46,124 nt of DNA from an uncultured Acidobacteriota bacterium (GTDB lineage: Bacteria; Acidobacteriota; UBA6911; CAINFC01). The notes beneath the pieces were generated by a model. That model worked only from the letters and a program-made list of their open reading frames with translations. It made no database searches and was not told the origin of the DNA. Location of the stretch: the NCBI GenBank assembly GCA_903847975.1, contig CAINFC010000046.1, positions 1 to 46,124 on the forward strand, written 5' to 3'. The translations under genes and the position numbers were made by a program. Below are positions 25,433 to 34,328 of the stretch, in pieces; position 1 is the stretch's first letter, and each line of letters begins with the position of its first letter.

Positions 25433-28249
25433 ATGAATATGAAAAAGAGAACAATTCTTTGGACACTTGCCCTGGCGGCCATGGTCCTGACCCTGTTCGG
25501 CCAGGTCCGCCGTCCGTCCGCTGTGGCCAACTCGCTGGGCATGACGCTGGTGCCCATCGAAGCCGGAGTCTTCCCGATGGGTAATGCCGGCAAGCGGGAT
25601 CTGTGGAACGAACAACCGGTCCACGAAGTTACTATCTCGCAGCCGTTTTTCATTGCCGAAACGGAAGTGACCATCGATCAGTTTCGACAATTCAAACCGG
25701 ACTTTGAAGGAACATCCGCCTATCGTCCGTATGCGGCAGGAGTAAGCTGGCACGATGCCGTCGCCTTCACGGAATGGCTCAGCAAAAAGGAAGGCAAGCC
25801 ATATCGTCTGCCGACGGAGGCCGAATGGGAATATGTGGCCCGGGCCGGAACGGAGGACATCCAGGCCCAGGCCAAAGGAAAAATCGACACTCCCAATGCC
25901 TGGCAGGTGAAAAACATGCTGGCCGGGCCGCGGGAATGGTGTCTGGACTGGTTTGGGGAATACCCGGAAGGCAAGCAGGTCGATCCGGTGGGCCCGGCTG
26001 CCGGCCATGTGAAAATCGTTCGTGGCGGAACCCTGGATCTCGAGGAGAGAAACCGGGGGGAAGTGGATTTCGAACGGGCTCAGGTGCGCCTGGCCATGCC
26101 GCCTTCCTTCGGTCCCTTCGGGAAGCCGGCGATGAATAAGGTTTCCGGCGATGGCGATCGGCCCGGGCTGCTGGGAGTCTGGTTCCGCTCGCTGGACTTC
26201 CGGAATCCCCAGGAAGCGGATCTGCTTTCCAGGCTGAACAACAGCTGGAGCAACGATCCACGGGCCGGCGGGCGATGGTCGGCCCGTTGGCGCGGCTTTC
26301 TCGAAGCTCCCTACAGCGGCCAGGTGACCATCACTGCGGAAACGGGAAGCGGATTAACCCTGCACCTCTCGGACCAGTTGCTGATCGACAGCAGCGCCAG
26401 TCCCCCCATCCTCTCCGCTTCGGTGCGCATGGACCAGGGCCGCAAATACCCGATGGTGCTTGCCTTTTCCCGCAGCGGCGGGTCGGCCTTCCGTTTCGTC
26501 TGGGAATGGCCGGGTCAGAGCCGCGAGTTGATTCCCGGTGCCAGTCTTTCCCATACCGTCGAAGAAGAAAAGCTGGCCAAAGCCGAGGCCAAGGCCGAAA
26601 AGGCTCCCGGGTATCACCCCATCGGATTCCGTGTCGTACAAGCGGCCATGCCGGCTTCCCAGCCGTTTCCTGTCGAATCGCCCTACGTCCAGCAGGGGGT
26701 GAAGCCATTCACGGAATCCGTTCTGGTCGCACCGGACATGAGCAAGCCTTACTATCGGAAACGTCACCTGTTACCGACCCCTTTGGAAAACAGTCCCAAT
26801 GAGGCCATCGATGCATTGGCCATGCACCCTTCGTTCCGGCGCCACAATCATAGCCCGGGTATGGACGTCCTTCCGAACGGGGACATCTTTCTCGTTATCT
26901 ATACGTCTTACTCCGAGTACGAGCCCGGGGTCTCCCTGATCGCCACCCGGCTGCGCTTTGGGGCCGAGGAGTGGGATATGCCGTCCCGGTTCCTCGATTT
27001 TGTTGGAGTAAATGATCATGCGCCCCTGGTTTGGAATGACGAGGGGACCATCCGCGTTTTTTGGGGGAATCCCCAGATGGCGGAAGGAGGCTTTCCTTTT
27101 CAGTGGACGACTTCCCGCGATAACGGGGCCAGCTGGGATCCGATCCGGTTCCCGAACTTCATCGGCAAAATCGGAAGTCACTCGCCGCAGCCTATCAATA
27201 CCGCCTTTCGCGGGCCGGATGGGAAGTGGTACCTGTCGAGCGACGGATCGGGGGGCGAATCCGTTCTTTGGGAAAGTCCGGATGGCGGCCGGACCTGGCG
27301 CGATCCGGGGGCGCGGAGCGCCGGGCGGCATACCAGCTTCGCCCTGTTGAAAGACGGAAGGATTCTGGGTATGGGCGGAAAGAACACCCATATCGAGGAA
27401 TATATGCCCAAGGCTGTTTCCCGGGATGGCGGCAAATCGTACGAAGTTTCCAAAACGCCGTTTCCCCGGCAGGGGAGCAACCAGCGTCCGATGCTGATCC
27501 GCCTCAAGAGCGGCAAGTTGCTATTTGCCGGCGACTTCGTTTACCACAATGACGGGTCGCAACCCAAAGAGGTCAGCCATTTGGGAAGTTACGTGGCCCT
27601 CTCGGAGGATGAGGGCGAAACCTGGACCATCAAGCCGCTCCTCGGGGCGCAAATCCATGAAGACAGCGATCGCGCTGAGACCATGCGGGGCCCCACCCTT
27701 GGCTACTCGGTGGCCCGTCAGGCGCCCAACGGCATGATCCACCTGATTACCACCATGAACAATCCCTGTCTGCACTTTGAGTTCAACGAGGCCTGGATTC
27801 GTGACAACCGACCGGGGCAGCGGTCCGATGCCGAGTTAATGGCCTCCCAGGCCAGGACGATCGCCGGTATCGGCAAACAGGAAATGCTCTGCCCGGACGG
27901 CAAATCGAAGGTCGTCTGGAGCGGCGGTATCGCCGACGACGGTCGGTATCTGCTGGACGGAACAGAGACCTGGTTCTACGATACCGGTCAAAAACAGAGG
28001 GAGGCGGTCTACAAGCTAGGCAAAAAAAGCGGAACGGAAAGCTTCTGGTCGCGAGAGGGAAAGTTGCTCTGGTCCTGGGAATACCAGGGTCGGGGACCCG
28101 CGGTATGGCGCCAATGGTGGCCGAACGGACAAATGAAGTCCGAATCCGGCTGGAGAGGAATGAAAGCCCACGGCGCGTCCAGGCTTTGGGATCCTTCCGG
28201 GAAATCGATCGTCGAAACGAAGTTCAATTCCGGAAAATTATCCAACTGA
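25433..28249 (+). CDS. Exported FGE-like + PA14-like + sialidase + MORN fusion protein
   Basis: A 938-residue mosaic. After a signal peptide (ILWTLALAAMVLTLFGQ) comes a formylglycine-generating-enzyme-like domain (about 33-205: GMTLVPIEAGVFPMGN, EVTIDQFRQF, GVSWHDAVAFTEWLSKKEGKPYRLPTEAEWEYVARAG, IVRGGT). The late part of this domain is degenerate and the Cys pair used by true maturases is not apparent, so it is probably structural or binding. Next is a PA14-like sandwich (about 235-385: LLGVWFRSLD, WSARWRGFLEAPYSGQVTITAE). A sialidase-like propeller follows (about 440-800: HNHSPGMDVLPNGDI, TSRDNGASW, SPDGGRTW, SRDGGKSY, SEDEGETW). MORN-type repeats close it (WRQWWPNGQMKSESGW). It starts 11 bp after the receptor. 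The enzymatic activity is probably in the propeller; the substrate is unknown. Confidence 0.85.
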   Translation: MNMKKRTILWTLALAAMVLTLFGQVRRPSAVANSLGMTLVPIEAGVFPMGNAGKRDLWNEQPVHEVTISQPFFIAETEVTIDQFRQFKPDFEGTSAYRPYAAGVSWHDAVAFTEWLSKKEGKPYRLPTEAEWEYVARAGTEDIQAQAKGKIDTPNAWQVKNMLAGPREWCLDWFGEYPEGKQVDPVGPAAGHVKIVRGGTLDLEERNRGEVDFERAQVRLAMPPSFGPFGKPAMNKVSGDGDRPGLLGVWFRSLDFRNPQEADLLSRLNNSWSNDPRAGGRWSARWRGFLEAPYSGQVTITAETGSGLTLHLSDQLLIDSSASPPILSASVRMDQGRKYPMVLAFSRSGGSAFRFVWEWPGQSRELIPGASLSHTVEEEKLAKAEAKAEKAPGYHPIGFRVVQAAMPASQPFPVESPYVQQGVKPFTESVLVAPDMSKPYYRKRHLLPTPLENSPNEAIDALAMHPSFRRHNHSPGMDVLPNGDIFLVIYTSYSEYEPGVSLIATRLRFGAEEWDMPSRFLDFVGVNDHAPLVWNDEGTIRVFWGNPQMAEGGFPFQWTTSRDNGASWDPIRFPNFIGKIGSHSPQPINTAFRGPDGKWYLSSDGSGGESVLWESPDGGRTWRDPGARSAGRHTSFALLKDGRILGMGGKNTHIEEYMPKAVSRDGGKSYEVSKTPFPRQGSNQRPMLIRLKSGKLLFAGDFVYHNDGSQPKEVSHLGSYVALSEDEGETWTIKPLLGAQIHEDSDRAETMRGPTLGYSVARQAPNGMIHLITTMNNPCLHFEFNEAWIRDNRPGQRSDAELMASQARTIAGIGKQEMLCPDGKSKVVWSGGIADDGRYLLDGTETWFYDTGQKQREAVYKLGKKSGTESFWSREGKLLWSWEYQGRGPAVWRQWWPNGQMKSESGWRGMKAHGASRLWDPSGKSIVETKFNSGKLSN

Positions 28250-28262
28250 GCGAGGACCTACC

Positions 28263-29795
28263 ATGTCGAACCTTCGGTTGCCGGATCTGATCATCGTGGT
28301 TCTGTATATGGCCTCCATGGTCTATATAGGAATTCGTTTTGCCCGTCGGCAGACTTCCACCGAAACGTATTTCGTGGCCCAACGGTCGATTCCCTCCTGG
28401 GCAATGGGAATCTCTTTGTTCGCCACGATTATTACCAGCGTTACCTATGTGGCCTATCCCGGCTCGGCCTATGCCGGCGACTGGTCGAATCTGGTGCCCG
28501 GTTTCCTGATTGTCCTGGTCCTGATGCTGGTGGGGGCGGTCATTGTTCCTTTCTACCGGGAAGCGGTAGGCATGAGCGCCTATGAGTTTTTCGGAAAACG
28601 ATTCGGTAAACCGGCGCGGCTGTACAGCGCTCTGGCATTCGCCTTGGCCCACTTTTCCAAGATGGGATTCATCTTTTACACTCTGGCCCTGGTGGTCAGC
28701 AGCATGACCGGGTGGCCGCTGGATCAGGTAATTCTCTGGGTGGGGGCCATCACTATTTTCTACAGCCTGATCGGCGGGCTGGAGGCGGTTATCTGGACCG
28801 AGGTGGTGCAGGGTATCCTAAAATCAACCGGTGCCCTGATCTGCCTGGGATATCTTTTTCTTTATACGCCGGGCGGACCTTCCGCTGCCTTCCGGGTGGC
28901 ATGGGACAACGATAAATTCAGCCTGGGCAGCACGGCCTTCGATTTCACCAAACCGACGATCGTCGTGCTGATTTGCTACGGCTTTTTCTGGTACCTGCAG
29001 AAATACGTGGCCGACCAGACCGTGGTGCAGCGTTACCTGGTTGCCAAGAGCCATAGGGAGGCGTTGCGGGGGATCCGCCTGGGTGCTTTGCTCTGTATAC
29101 CGGTGTGGGCCCTGTTTATGCTGGTCGGAACGATGCTCTGGTCATTTTATAAGCTGACCGGCGAGCCACTGCCGGCACACATTACCAAGGCGGATCAGGT
29201 GTTTCCTCATTTTCTGACCACCCACATTCCGGCCGGTATGGCCGGCCTGTTTATCGCCGCCCTGATGGCGGCTGCCATGTCCGGTTTGGCCTCGGATCTC
29301 AACTGCCTGGCCGTGGTTTGCGTGGAGGACTTTTATGGTTTTTTCCGGAAAGGTTCCAGCGATCGTCGCCGATTGAATATTGCCAAAATCATTGTCGGGA
29401 TTACCGGGATGTCGGCCGTGGCCACCGGGCTGCTGCTGGCTCACACACGGGGGACGGCGCTGACCATGTGGTTTACGGTGTCCTCCATTGCCTCAGGCGG
29501 GCTTGCCGGGATGTTTCTCCTGGCCTTTCTGGTCAAGCGGGCCAATCGCCAGGGACTGTATATCGGTATCCTCGCCTGTATCCTTTTCACCGCCTGGGCA
29601 ACGCTGACCTCCGGGGCTCAGCCGGTTCTGGATCTTGCGCCATTCAAATGGGGACTGCACGATTTCATGATCGGGGTTATCGGCCACCTGGTTCTTCTGA
29701 CGGTCGGTTATTTGGCCAGCTGGTTTTTTCCGCCGGAGCGGGAGGTGACAGGAATGACGGTGTGGGAGTGGATGAAAGCCCGAAGAACGAAATAG
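28263..29795 (+). CDS. Sodium:solute symporter, SSS family (second copy)
   Basis: Inner-membrane sodium-coupled importer, 510 residues and about 13 spans. Typical segments are LPDLIIVVLYMASMVYIGIRFARRQTSTETYFVAQRSIPSWAMGISLFATIITSVTYVAYPGSAY, YSLIGGLEAVIWTEVVQGIL, YLQKYVADQTVVQRYLVAKSHREALRGI and FIAALMAAAMSGLASDLNCLAVV. It is only distantly similar to the symporter at 18262-19953, so the two probably take up different compounds. GAGG precedes the ATG, 13 bp after the fusion-protein gene, and the split transketolase follows 24 bp later. Transport of a sugar or sugar acid is inferred from these neighbours. Confidence 0.92.
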   Translation: MSNLRLPDLIIVVLYMASMVYIGIRFARRQTSTETYFVAQRSIPSWAMGISLFATIITSVTYVAYPGSAYAGDWSNLVPGFLIVLVLMLVGAVIVPFYREAVGMSAYEFFGKRFGKPARLYSALAFALAHFSKMGFIFYTLALVVSSMTGWPLDQVILWVGAITIFYSLIGGLEAVIWTEVVQGILKSTGALICLGYLFLYTPGGPSAAFRVAWDNDKFSLGSTAFDFTKPTIVVLICYGFFWYLQKYVADQTVVQRYLVAKSHREALRGIRLGALLCIPVWALFMLVGTMLWSFYKLTGEPLPAHITKADQVFPHFLTTHIPAGMAGLFIAALMAAAMSGLASDLNCLAVVCVEDFYGFFRKGSSDRRRLNIAKIIVGITGMSAVATGLLLAHTRGTALTMWFTVSSIASGGLAGMFLLAFLVKRANRQGLYIGILACILFTAWATLTSGAQPVLDLAPFKWGLHDFMIGVIGHLVLLTVGYLASWFFPPEREVTGMTVWEWMKARRTK

Positions 29796-29819
29796 AATTT
29801 CTGCCGGAGGCGAGGATTG

Positions 29820-30695
29820 ATGGAAAGTGAAATGGAGAAAATACGGAAACTGGAAGAGATCGCCAACCGCATCCGGATCCATGTGGTGAAGATGATCGGC
29901 TGTTCCGGTATCGGGCATGCCGGCGGGGCGGTATCCATGGCGGAGATTCTCTCGGTGCTCTACTTTCAGGAAATGCGGCTCGATCCGCTCCGTCCGGACT
30001 GGGACGACCGCGATCGCTTCATTCTGTCCAAGGGACATGGCTGCCCGGCCCTGTATGCCACGCTGGCCGAGGCGGGCATCATTCCGATGGACCTTCTGCC
30101 GACCCTGCACGAAACGGAAAGCCCCCTGCAAATGCATCCGGAGCTGGGGATTTGCCCGGGCATCGAGATGAGCACTGGTGCGCTGGGCCAGGGATTATCG
30201 GCGGGAATCGGCATGGCCCTGGGGGCGCAGTGGAAAAGGAAGGATTTTCGGGTCTACGTGCTCATCGGCGACGGGGAGTCGGCAGAAGGCCAGGTTTGGG
30301 AGGCGGCGATGTTTGCCGGTCACCGGCGGCTCGACAACCTGACGGCCATTCTTGACTATAACCGGTTCAGTCTCACCGGCCGTGTCGAAAAGGTCATGCC
30401 GCTGGAGCCCTTAAGCGACAAGTGGACCGCATTCGGATGGCATGTGGTCCGGGTCGACGGTCATTCTGTAACCGGTCTGATCCAGGCTTTCCGCCTGGCC
30501 CGCGAAGAAAAGGGACGACCTACCCTGATTGTGGCCGATACCATCAAAGGGCGCGGGATTTCTTATGTGGAAAACACGGCCTCCAGTCATTCGATTTCCA
30601 TGACCGCTACGGAGCTGGCCGGCACGCTCCGGGAACTGGGTTGCTCGCCCGGGGAGATCGAACACGCGGTATCCGTGAGGAAGGAGTATCGTTAA
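29820..30695 (+). CDS. Transketolase, N-terminal (TPP-binding) subunit
   Basis: First half of a two-gene transketolase, 291 residues. It binds thiamine diphosphate through GDGES (150-154) and the matching N181 (ILDYNRF). It also has SGIGHAGGAVSMAEIL near the start, FILSKGHGCPALYATLAE, HPELGICPGIEMSTGALGQGLSAGIGMA and a late IKGRGISYVEN. I chose ATG 29820 with GGAGG 9 bases upstream. The stop TAA abuts the GTG of the second subunit. Split transketolases of this form transfer two-carbon units and are known both as stand-alone pentose enzymes and as dedicated enzymes of rare-sugar pathways (AptAB for apulose phosphate, SqwGH for sulfo-sugars). Which applies here is unknown. Confidence 0.92.
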   Translation: MESEMEKIRKLEEIANRIRIHVVKMIGCSGIGHAGGAVSMAEILSVLYFQEMRLDPLRPDWDDRDRFILSKGHGCPALYATLAEAGIIPMDLLPTLHETESPLQMHPELGICPGIEMSTGALGQGLSAGIGMALGAQWKRKDFRVYVLIGDGESAEGQVWEAAMFAGHRRLDNLTAILDYNRFSLTGRVEKVMPLEPLSDKWTAFGWHVVRVDGHSVTGLIQAFRLAREEKGRPTLIVADTIKGRGISYVENTASSHSISMTATELAGTLRELGCSPGEIEHAVSVRKEYR

Positions 30696-31658
30696 GTGGA
30701 AAACCAACTGGCCCCTCGCGACGTCCTCGGGCAAACGCTGATCGAATTGGCCGAGGAGGATTCTTCTATTGCTGTCCTGGATGCCGACTTCTGCACCGCC
30801 TCCAAAATCACCGCTTTCCGGGACCGCTTTCCGGATCGCTTCATCCAGGTGGGCATCGCCGAACAGAACATGATGAGTATGGCCGCGGGGCTGAGCACCG
30901 TGGGTTTCACCTGCTTCGCTTCGACAATCTGCGCTTTTTGCTCCCGACGGGCTTGCGATCAGGTGATGACTTCCATCGCCCTTCCCAACCTGAATGTTAA
31001 GATTATCGGCCTGTATGCCGGGCTCTTTGTCGGCAAAAACGGCGCTTCGCACCAGTCCCTGGAAGATATCGGCATCATGCGCTCCATGGCCAACATGACG
31101 GTGGTCCAGCCGCTGGACGCGCGGGAAACAATCCAGGTGCTGCGTTACGCCGCCCGGCACCGCGGGCCGATGTACATGCGCATCGGCCGCGATCCGCTTC
31201 CGCAGTATGTTCCGGACGACTACGTGTTCCGGCCGGGCGGCAGCATCACCCTGCGGCCCGGCGGAGATGTGGCCCTCCTGGCCTACGGGGATCTGATGCC
31301 GCAGGTGATGTCGGCGGCGGAGGGCCTGGCGTCGAAAGGGATCCAGGCCCGGGTTGTCAATATGAGCTCGCTGAAGCCGATCGATGAAGAGGCGGTTCGG
31401 GCGGCCGCAAGGGAAACCGGGCGAATCGTAACGGTCGACAACCACAATATCTTCGGCGGCCTGGGCTCCGCGGTGGCGGAAGTCATCGCCGAAAAGGCGC
31501 CGGCCCGGTTGCGGCGCATCGGCGTGCGCGACGTCTTCGGCAAATCGGGAACCAACGCGGAAATGCTGGCCAGGTTTCATCTTCGTGCCGATGATATCGA
31601 AAAGGAAGTACGGGACTTCCTGGGCCCACGATTCCATGCCGGAAACGCTCCTGGATAA
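30696..31658 (+). CDS. Transketolase, C-terminal subunit
   Basis: Second half of the split transketolase, 320 residues. The pyrimidine-binding domain carries the catalytic glutamate E56 (VGIAEQNMMSMAAGL), preceded by IAVLDADFCTASK. The segment GLFVGKNGASHQSLEDIGIMRSM supplies active-site His and loop residues. The C-terminal domain begins at about 190 (GDVALLAYGDLMPQVMSAAEGL) and includes IVTVDNHNIFGGLGSAVAEV. The start is GTG 30696, directly after the TAA of the partner gene with AAGGAG upstream, indicating coupled translation. Part of its C-terminal domain is repeated as a 99-bp scrap at 6884-6982. Confidence 0.92.
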   Translation: MENQLAPRDVLGQTLIELAEEDSSIAVLDADFCTASKITAFRDRFPDRFIQVGIAEQNMMSMAAGLSTVGFTCFASTICAFCSRRACDQVMTSIALPNLNVKIIGLYAGLFVGKNGASHQSLEDIGIMRSMANMTVVQPLDARETIQVLRYAARHRGPMYMRIGRDPLPQYVPDDYVFRPGGSITLRPGGDVALLAYGDLMPQVMSAAEGLASKGIQARVVNMSSLKPIDEEAVRAAARETGRIVTVDNHNIFGGLGSAVAEVIAEKAPARLRRIGVRDVFGKSGTNAEMLARFHLRADDIEKEVRDFLGPRFHAGNAPG

Positions 31659-31745
31659 CACATTCTGGAACCGGCTCCCGGGAGAAGCGTCGATAGCTGT
31701 CATGATGACTATTTTTTTTCAGGGATTCTTGCCAAAGAGTCTGCC

Positions 31746-33578
31746 ATGAAACGAACCACGCTCCGGAGGCGGGACTTTTGGAAAACCGGCATGGCCGGAA
31801 CCACGGTTGCCCTGTCCCCATCCTTCGATGGCCGGCCGGTGGGGACGACTTGTCCTGCCGTGAGCCGCCTTGCCGGGGCCGCATCGGAGGGGGAAACACG
31901 GGAAGGGACCGTCGTCCGATCGGATATGGCCCAGTGCAAGCCCGCCAAGAATCTGACGCGCCACTTCGAAAACGACAGATGGCAATTGATCGACTACGAG
32001 ACCACGAATGGTGTCAAGGGTGTCATGGCATCGGCCCGGCCGGACCACACGTGCGGGGAGCTGACGCTATCTCTGGACGTGAAAGGAATGTACCGACTCT
32101 ATCTTGGTATCCACCTGACAAAATCGCACTATCCCGGAGATTCCCCTTATGGACAGCTTGAGGTGAAGCTTTCCCGGGATGCCGGGTTTCGGAGAGTCGG
32201 TCCGGAACACGATACGGTCGACGAGGATGGAAGCAACAAGTTTGGAGGGGAAGGGCCGGATATCAACCGGGTCATAACGGAAGCCTATTGGAAGACGGCC
32301 GACCTTACCGGGCAAGCGCTGTCGTTTCGTCAGCCCCAATATCCCTACAACCGCCCGGAGCATGCGAACATATCCAATCTTTCGTACGTAAAACTTGAGC
32401 CGTTGACCGATCGGGAGAAGGAGGAGTGGCAGGAGAACCAGCCGCGGGAAGAGACTCGGAAACTGGCACTGATTTCCTGTACAGGTCAATATACGGGTCA
32501 TACGCATGGAACCTATTCCTTCCATCCAACTTCCCGCCTGTGGTTCCAGGATGAATTCGAACCCTTCTTGCATTCCGACATCAAGATATTTATCTTCGAA
32601 GCGCTGCGGGGCAACTTCTGCCTGTACCGGACCGGAATTGGCGAGGTAGGCACTCCGGACAATCGCTGGCAGCGGGATTGGTTAGATCCTTTGGCGGAGT
32701 TTACAAAACGGGCCCACGACAACGGTATGAAAATATTCGCCGGGATGCGCTTTATCGGGCCGCAATATCCTATGAACGTTGCGCCTATCGCCTGGGCCCG
32801 CCATTATTGGAAACACCCTGAATGGACCAGGCGCAATCAGGAAGGCGTTCCCCTGGCCGGCTGGAGTCTGGCTTATCCGGAAGTCCGCCGATACTGGCTG
32901 AGTCTCTTGCGTGAAGCGCTTGACTACGGGATCGACGGGATTCAACTCCACCTGAATCGATCGGAGCCGTACGTTTTCTTTGAGGAACCGGTGGTGGAAT
33001 CTTTTCGGGCAAAATATGACCAGGACCCCCGTCGGCTGTCCATACGCGATCCTCGCTGGGTGGCCCACTCGGCGGGGTACGTTACCCGGTTCGTTCGTGA
33101 GGTGCGTGAGTTGGTGGATGAAAAGCCGGGTCGTGAACTCGGGGTAACGGTCTCCGGCCGGAAGAATGGCCAGGAAGCGCACTACCAGGAGAACCATTGT
33201 GACGTGGAGGTCTGGTTGCGCGAGCGCCTGGTGAATTACCTTATGCCCACCCCTTACCTCCATACGGCGCTTCTCCAGAAATGGCGTAAGATGGGCGGTA
33301 ATGGTATACAAATATGGCCCGATCTGATGCCGCGAGCGCAATCGGCGGCTGCCTACGCCCGACTGGCAAAGAAGTACTATGAGGCCGGCGCGGACGGCCT
33401 CTGTTTGTGGGATGGGGAACGGCGCACCGCGAGAATCAGCGAGTGGGCTGCGGTACAGAGACTGGGCCACATCCGGATGCTGGATCGACTCATGGAGCAG
33501 GCCCCTTCTTATTATCGGGCCTCTGCTCTCAAATACCTCGGCGGCTTTGACGTGAGATGGTCTTTCAAGGATGGTTGA
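31746..33578 (+). CDS. Tat-exported family 10-like TIM-barrel glycoside hydrolase, unassigned
   Basis: About 610 residues. The start RRRDFWKTGMAGTTVALSP is a twin-arginine signal, so the protein is probably folded before export. Residues about 50-220 look like a beta-rich ligand-binding domain (CGELTLSLDVKGMYRLYLGIHL, YGQLEVKLS, NISNLSYVKLEPL). Residues about 240-600 look like a TIM barrel related to GHL10-type putative glycosidases: KIFIFEALRGNF, HDNGMKIFAGMRFIGP, YPEVRRYWLSLLREALDYGIDGIQLHLNRSEPYVFFEE, YVTRFVREVRELVDEK and YYEAGADGLCLWDGE. Acidic residues at D and E of the GIDGIQL and CLWDGE strands are candidate catalytic groups. It closes the plus-strand locus and no close named family is recognised. 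Confidence 0.75.
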   Translation: MKRTTLRRRDFWKTGMAGTTVALSPSFDGRPVGTTCPAVSRLAGAASEGETREGTVVRSDMAQCKPAKNLTRHFENDRWQLIDYETTNGVKGVMASARPDHTCGELTLSLDVKGMYRLYLGIHLTKSHYPGDSPYGQLEVKLSRDAGFRRVGPEHDTVDEDGSNKFGGEGPDINRVITEAYWKTADLTGQALSFRQPQYPYNRPEHANISNLSYVKLEPLTDREKEEWQENQPREETRKLALISCTGQYTGHTHGTYSFHPTSRLWFQDEFEPFLHSDIKIFIFEALRGNFCLYRTGIGEVGTPDNRWQRDWLDPLAEFTKRAHDNGMKIFAGMRFIGPQYPMNVAPIAWARHYWKHPEWTRRNQEGVPLAGWSLAYPEVRRYWLSLLREALDYGIDGIQLHLNRSEPYVFFEEPVVESFRAKYDQDPRRLSIRDPRWVAHSAGYVTRFVREVRELVDEKPGRELGVTVSGRKNGQEAHYQENHCDVEVWLRERLVNYLMPTPYLHTALLQKWRKMGGNGIQIWPDLMPRAQSAAAYARLAKKYYEAGADGLCLWDGERRTARISEWAAVQRLGHIRMLDRLMEQAPSYYRASALKYLGGFDVRWSFKDG

Positions 33579-33632
33579 AAAAGGCCATGGCTTTGGAAGG
33601 ACACGCGTTAACCGGTACACGACTGTTGTTCG

Positions 33633-33652
33633 CCCGGCCATCAATTGCCGGG
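33633..33652 (+). terminator. Hairpin downstream of the locus, weak terminator candidate
   Basis: CCCGGC (33633-33638) can pair with GCCGGG (33647-33652) across an 8-base loop, 55 bp after the last stop codon of the large locus. No T-run follows, so intrinsic termination is doubtful. Confidence 0.25.
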
Positions 33653-33710
33653 TTGGCTCCAGCACGGGGCAAGTCCCTGTCGGGAAGGCAGAACCTTACA
33701 ATACATACTT

Positions 33711-33850
33711 ATTGCAGCTTCCTCATCGACGAAAGTCGTTTTGAGTACAGCCTTCAGGCTGCGCGCTGCGAGCAGGTTTCCGCTTGTGCCAAGCAAGCTT
33801 GAACTCTGAACGAAGAATACTTTTTGCACCTTCCTCATCCTTGATGGCCC
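33711..33850 (-). repeat. Dispersed intergenic repeat, copies B and C
   Basis: On the minus strand GATGAGGAAGGTGCAAAAAG (near 33822-33850) and GATGAGGAAGCTGCAATAAG (near 33711-33740) share a common core about 100 bp apart. The same core is in copy A at 10417-10446. No coding function is apparent. Confidence 0.45.
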
Positions 33851-34083
33851 GACAAAAAGTCCTGTAAACCCCCGAGGGGCGGTATAATTCCAGCTCAGGG
33901 CAAAGCCCCGGAAACAAGGATGTATTTTGAGATAAGCCCTGAAGCTCCGCTACACTCCACCCCAGACATATGAGTTGTTGTGTCAGCGGCCCTACCGCCC
34001 GCCATGCAAATACAAATCCTTCCTGGTCTTCTCTTCCTCCCGGATTTTTCCGCAAGTATACGGAATTTCATGATCAAGGCAGA

Positions 34084-34115
34084 AAAGGATTCACCTTTCC
34101 ATAAGCTGCAAACAT
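34084..34115 (-). repeat. Dispersed intergenic repeat, copy D
   Basis: Minus-strand sequence containing GGAAAGGTGAATCCTT, matching 10447-10479 at about 29 of 32 positions. The core AAGGTGAATCCTT is itself a small inverted repeat (AAGG/CCTT). Confidence 0.5.
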
Positions 34116-34328
34116 TGGATGGCGAGATCGTCAATTCCTGCCCGGCCGGCTCGGTTCGGGATAATCAGGCCGCGGGGCCTGGCCGCATCCAGCGTCATGT
34201 ATACGTTTCAGGACCGGGAAAACGGCCTGTGGCCGGGGGGTAGCCGCCCCATATGACCAGATAGGAGGATTGTCAAGGCGGAGGCCATGGGCGGCCGGGA
34301 CCAGGGAAGCGCTGGCCCCGGGCCATCC

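Larger units (their letters stand above)
33579..34328. other. Intergenic region, 0.75 kb, no convincing gene, repeat-bearing
   Basis: No open frame here has a recognisable family or a good ribosome site. The region holds a hairpin at 33633-33652, two copies of a short motif (33711-33740 and 33822-33850, minus strand) and one copy of another (34084-34115), all shared with 10417-10479. It separates the sugar locus from the oppositely oriented efflux remnant and may be the scar of a lost small mobile element. Confidence 0.45.

Noticed and set aside
25433-26060. FGE-like domain as the maturase for the sulfatase at 4784
   Set aside because: The C-terminal part of the domain is degenerate and no catalytic Cys pair is apparent.
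33641-33838. Small minus-strand ORF MRKVQKVFF...
   Set aside because: No ribosome site and no family; its start is one of the dispersed intergenic repeat copies.
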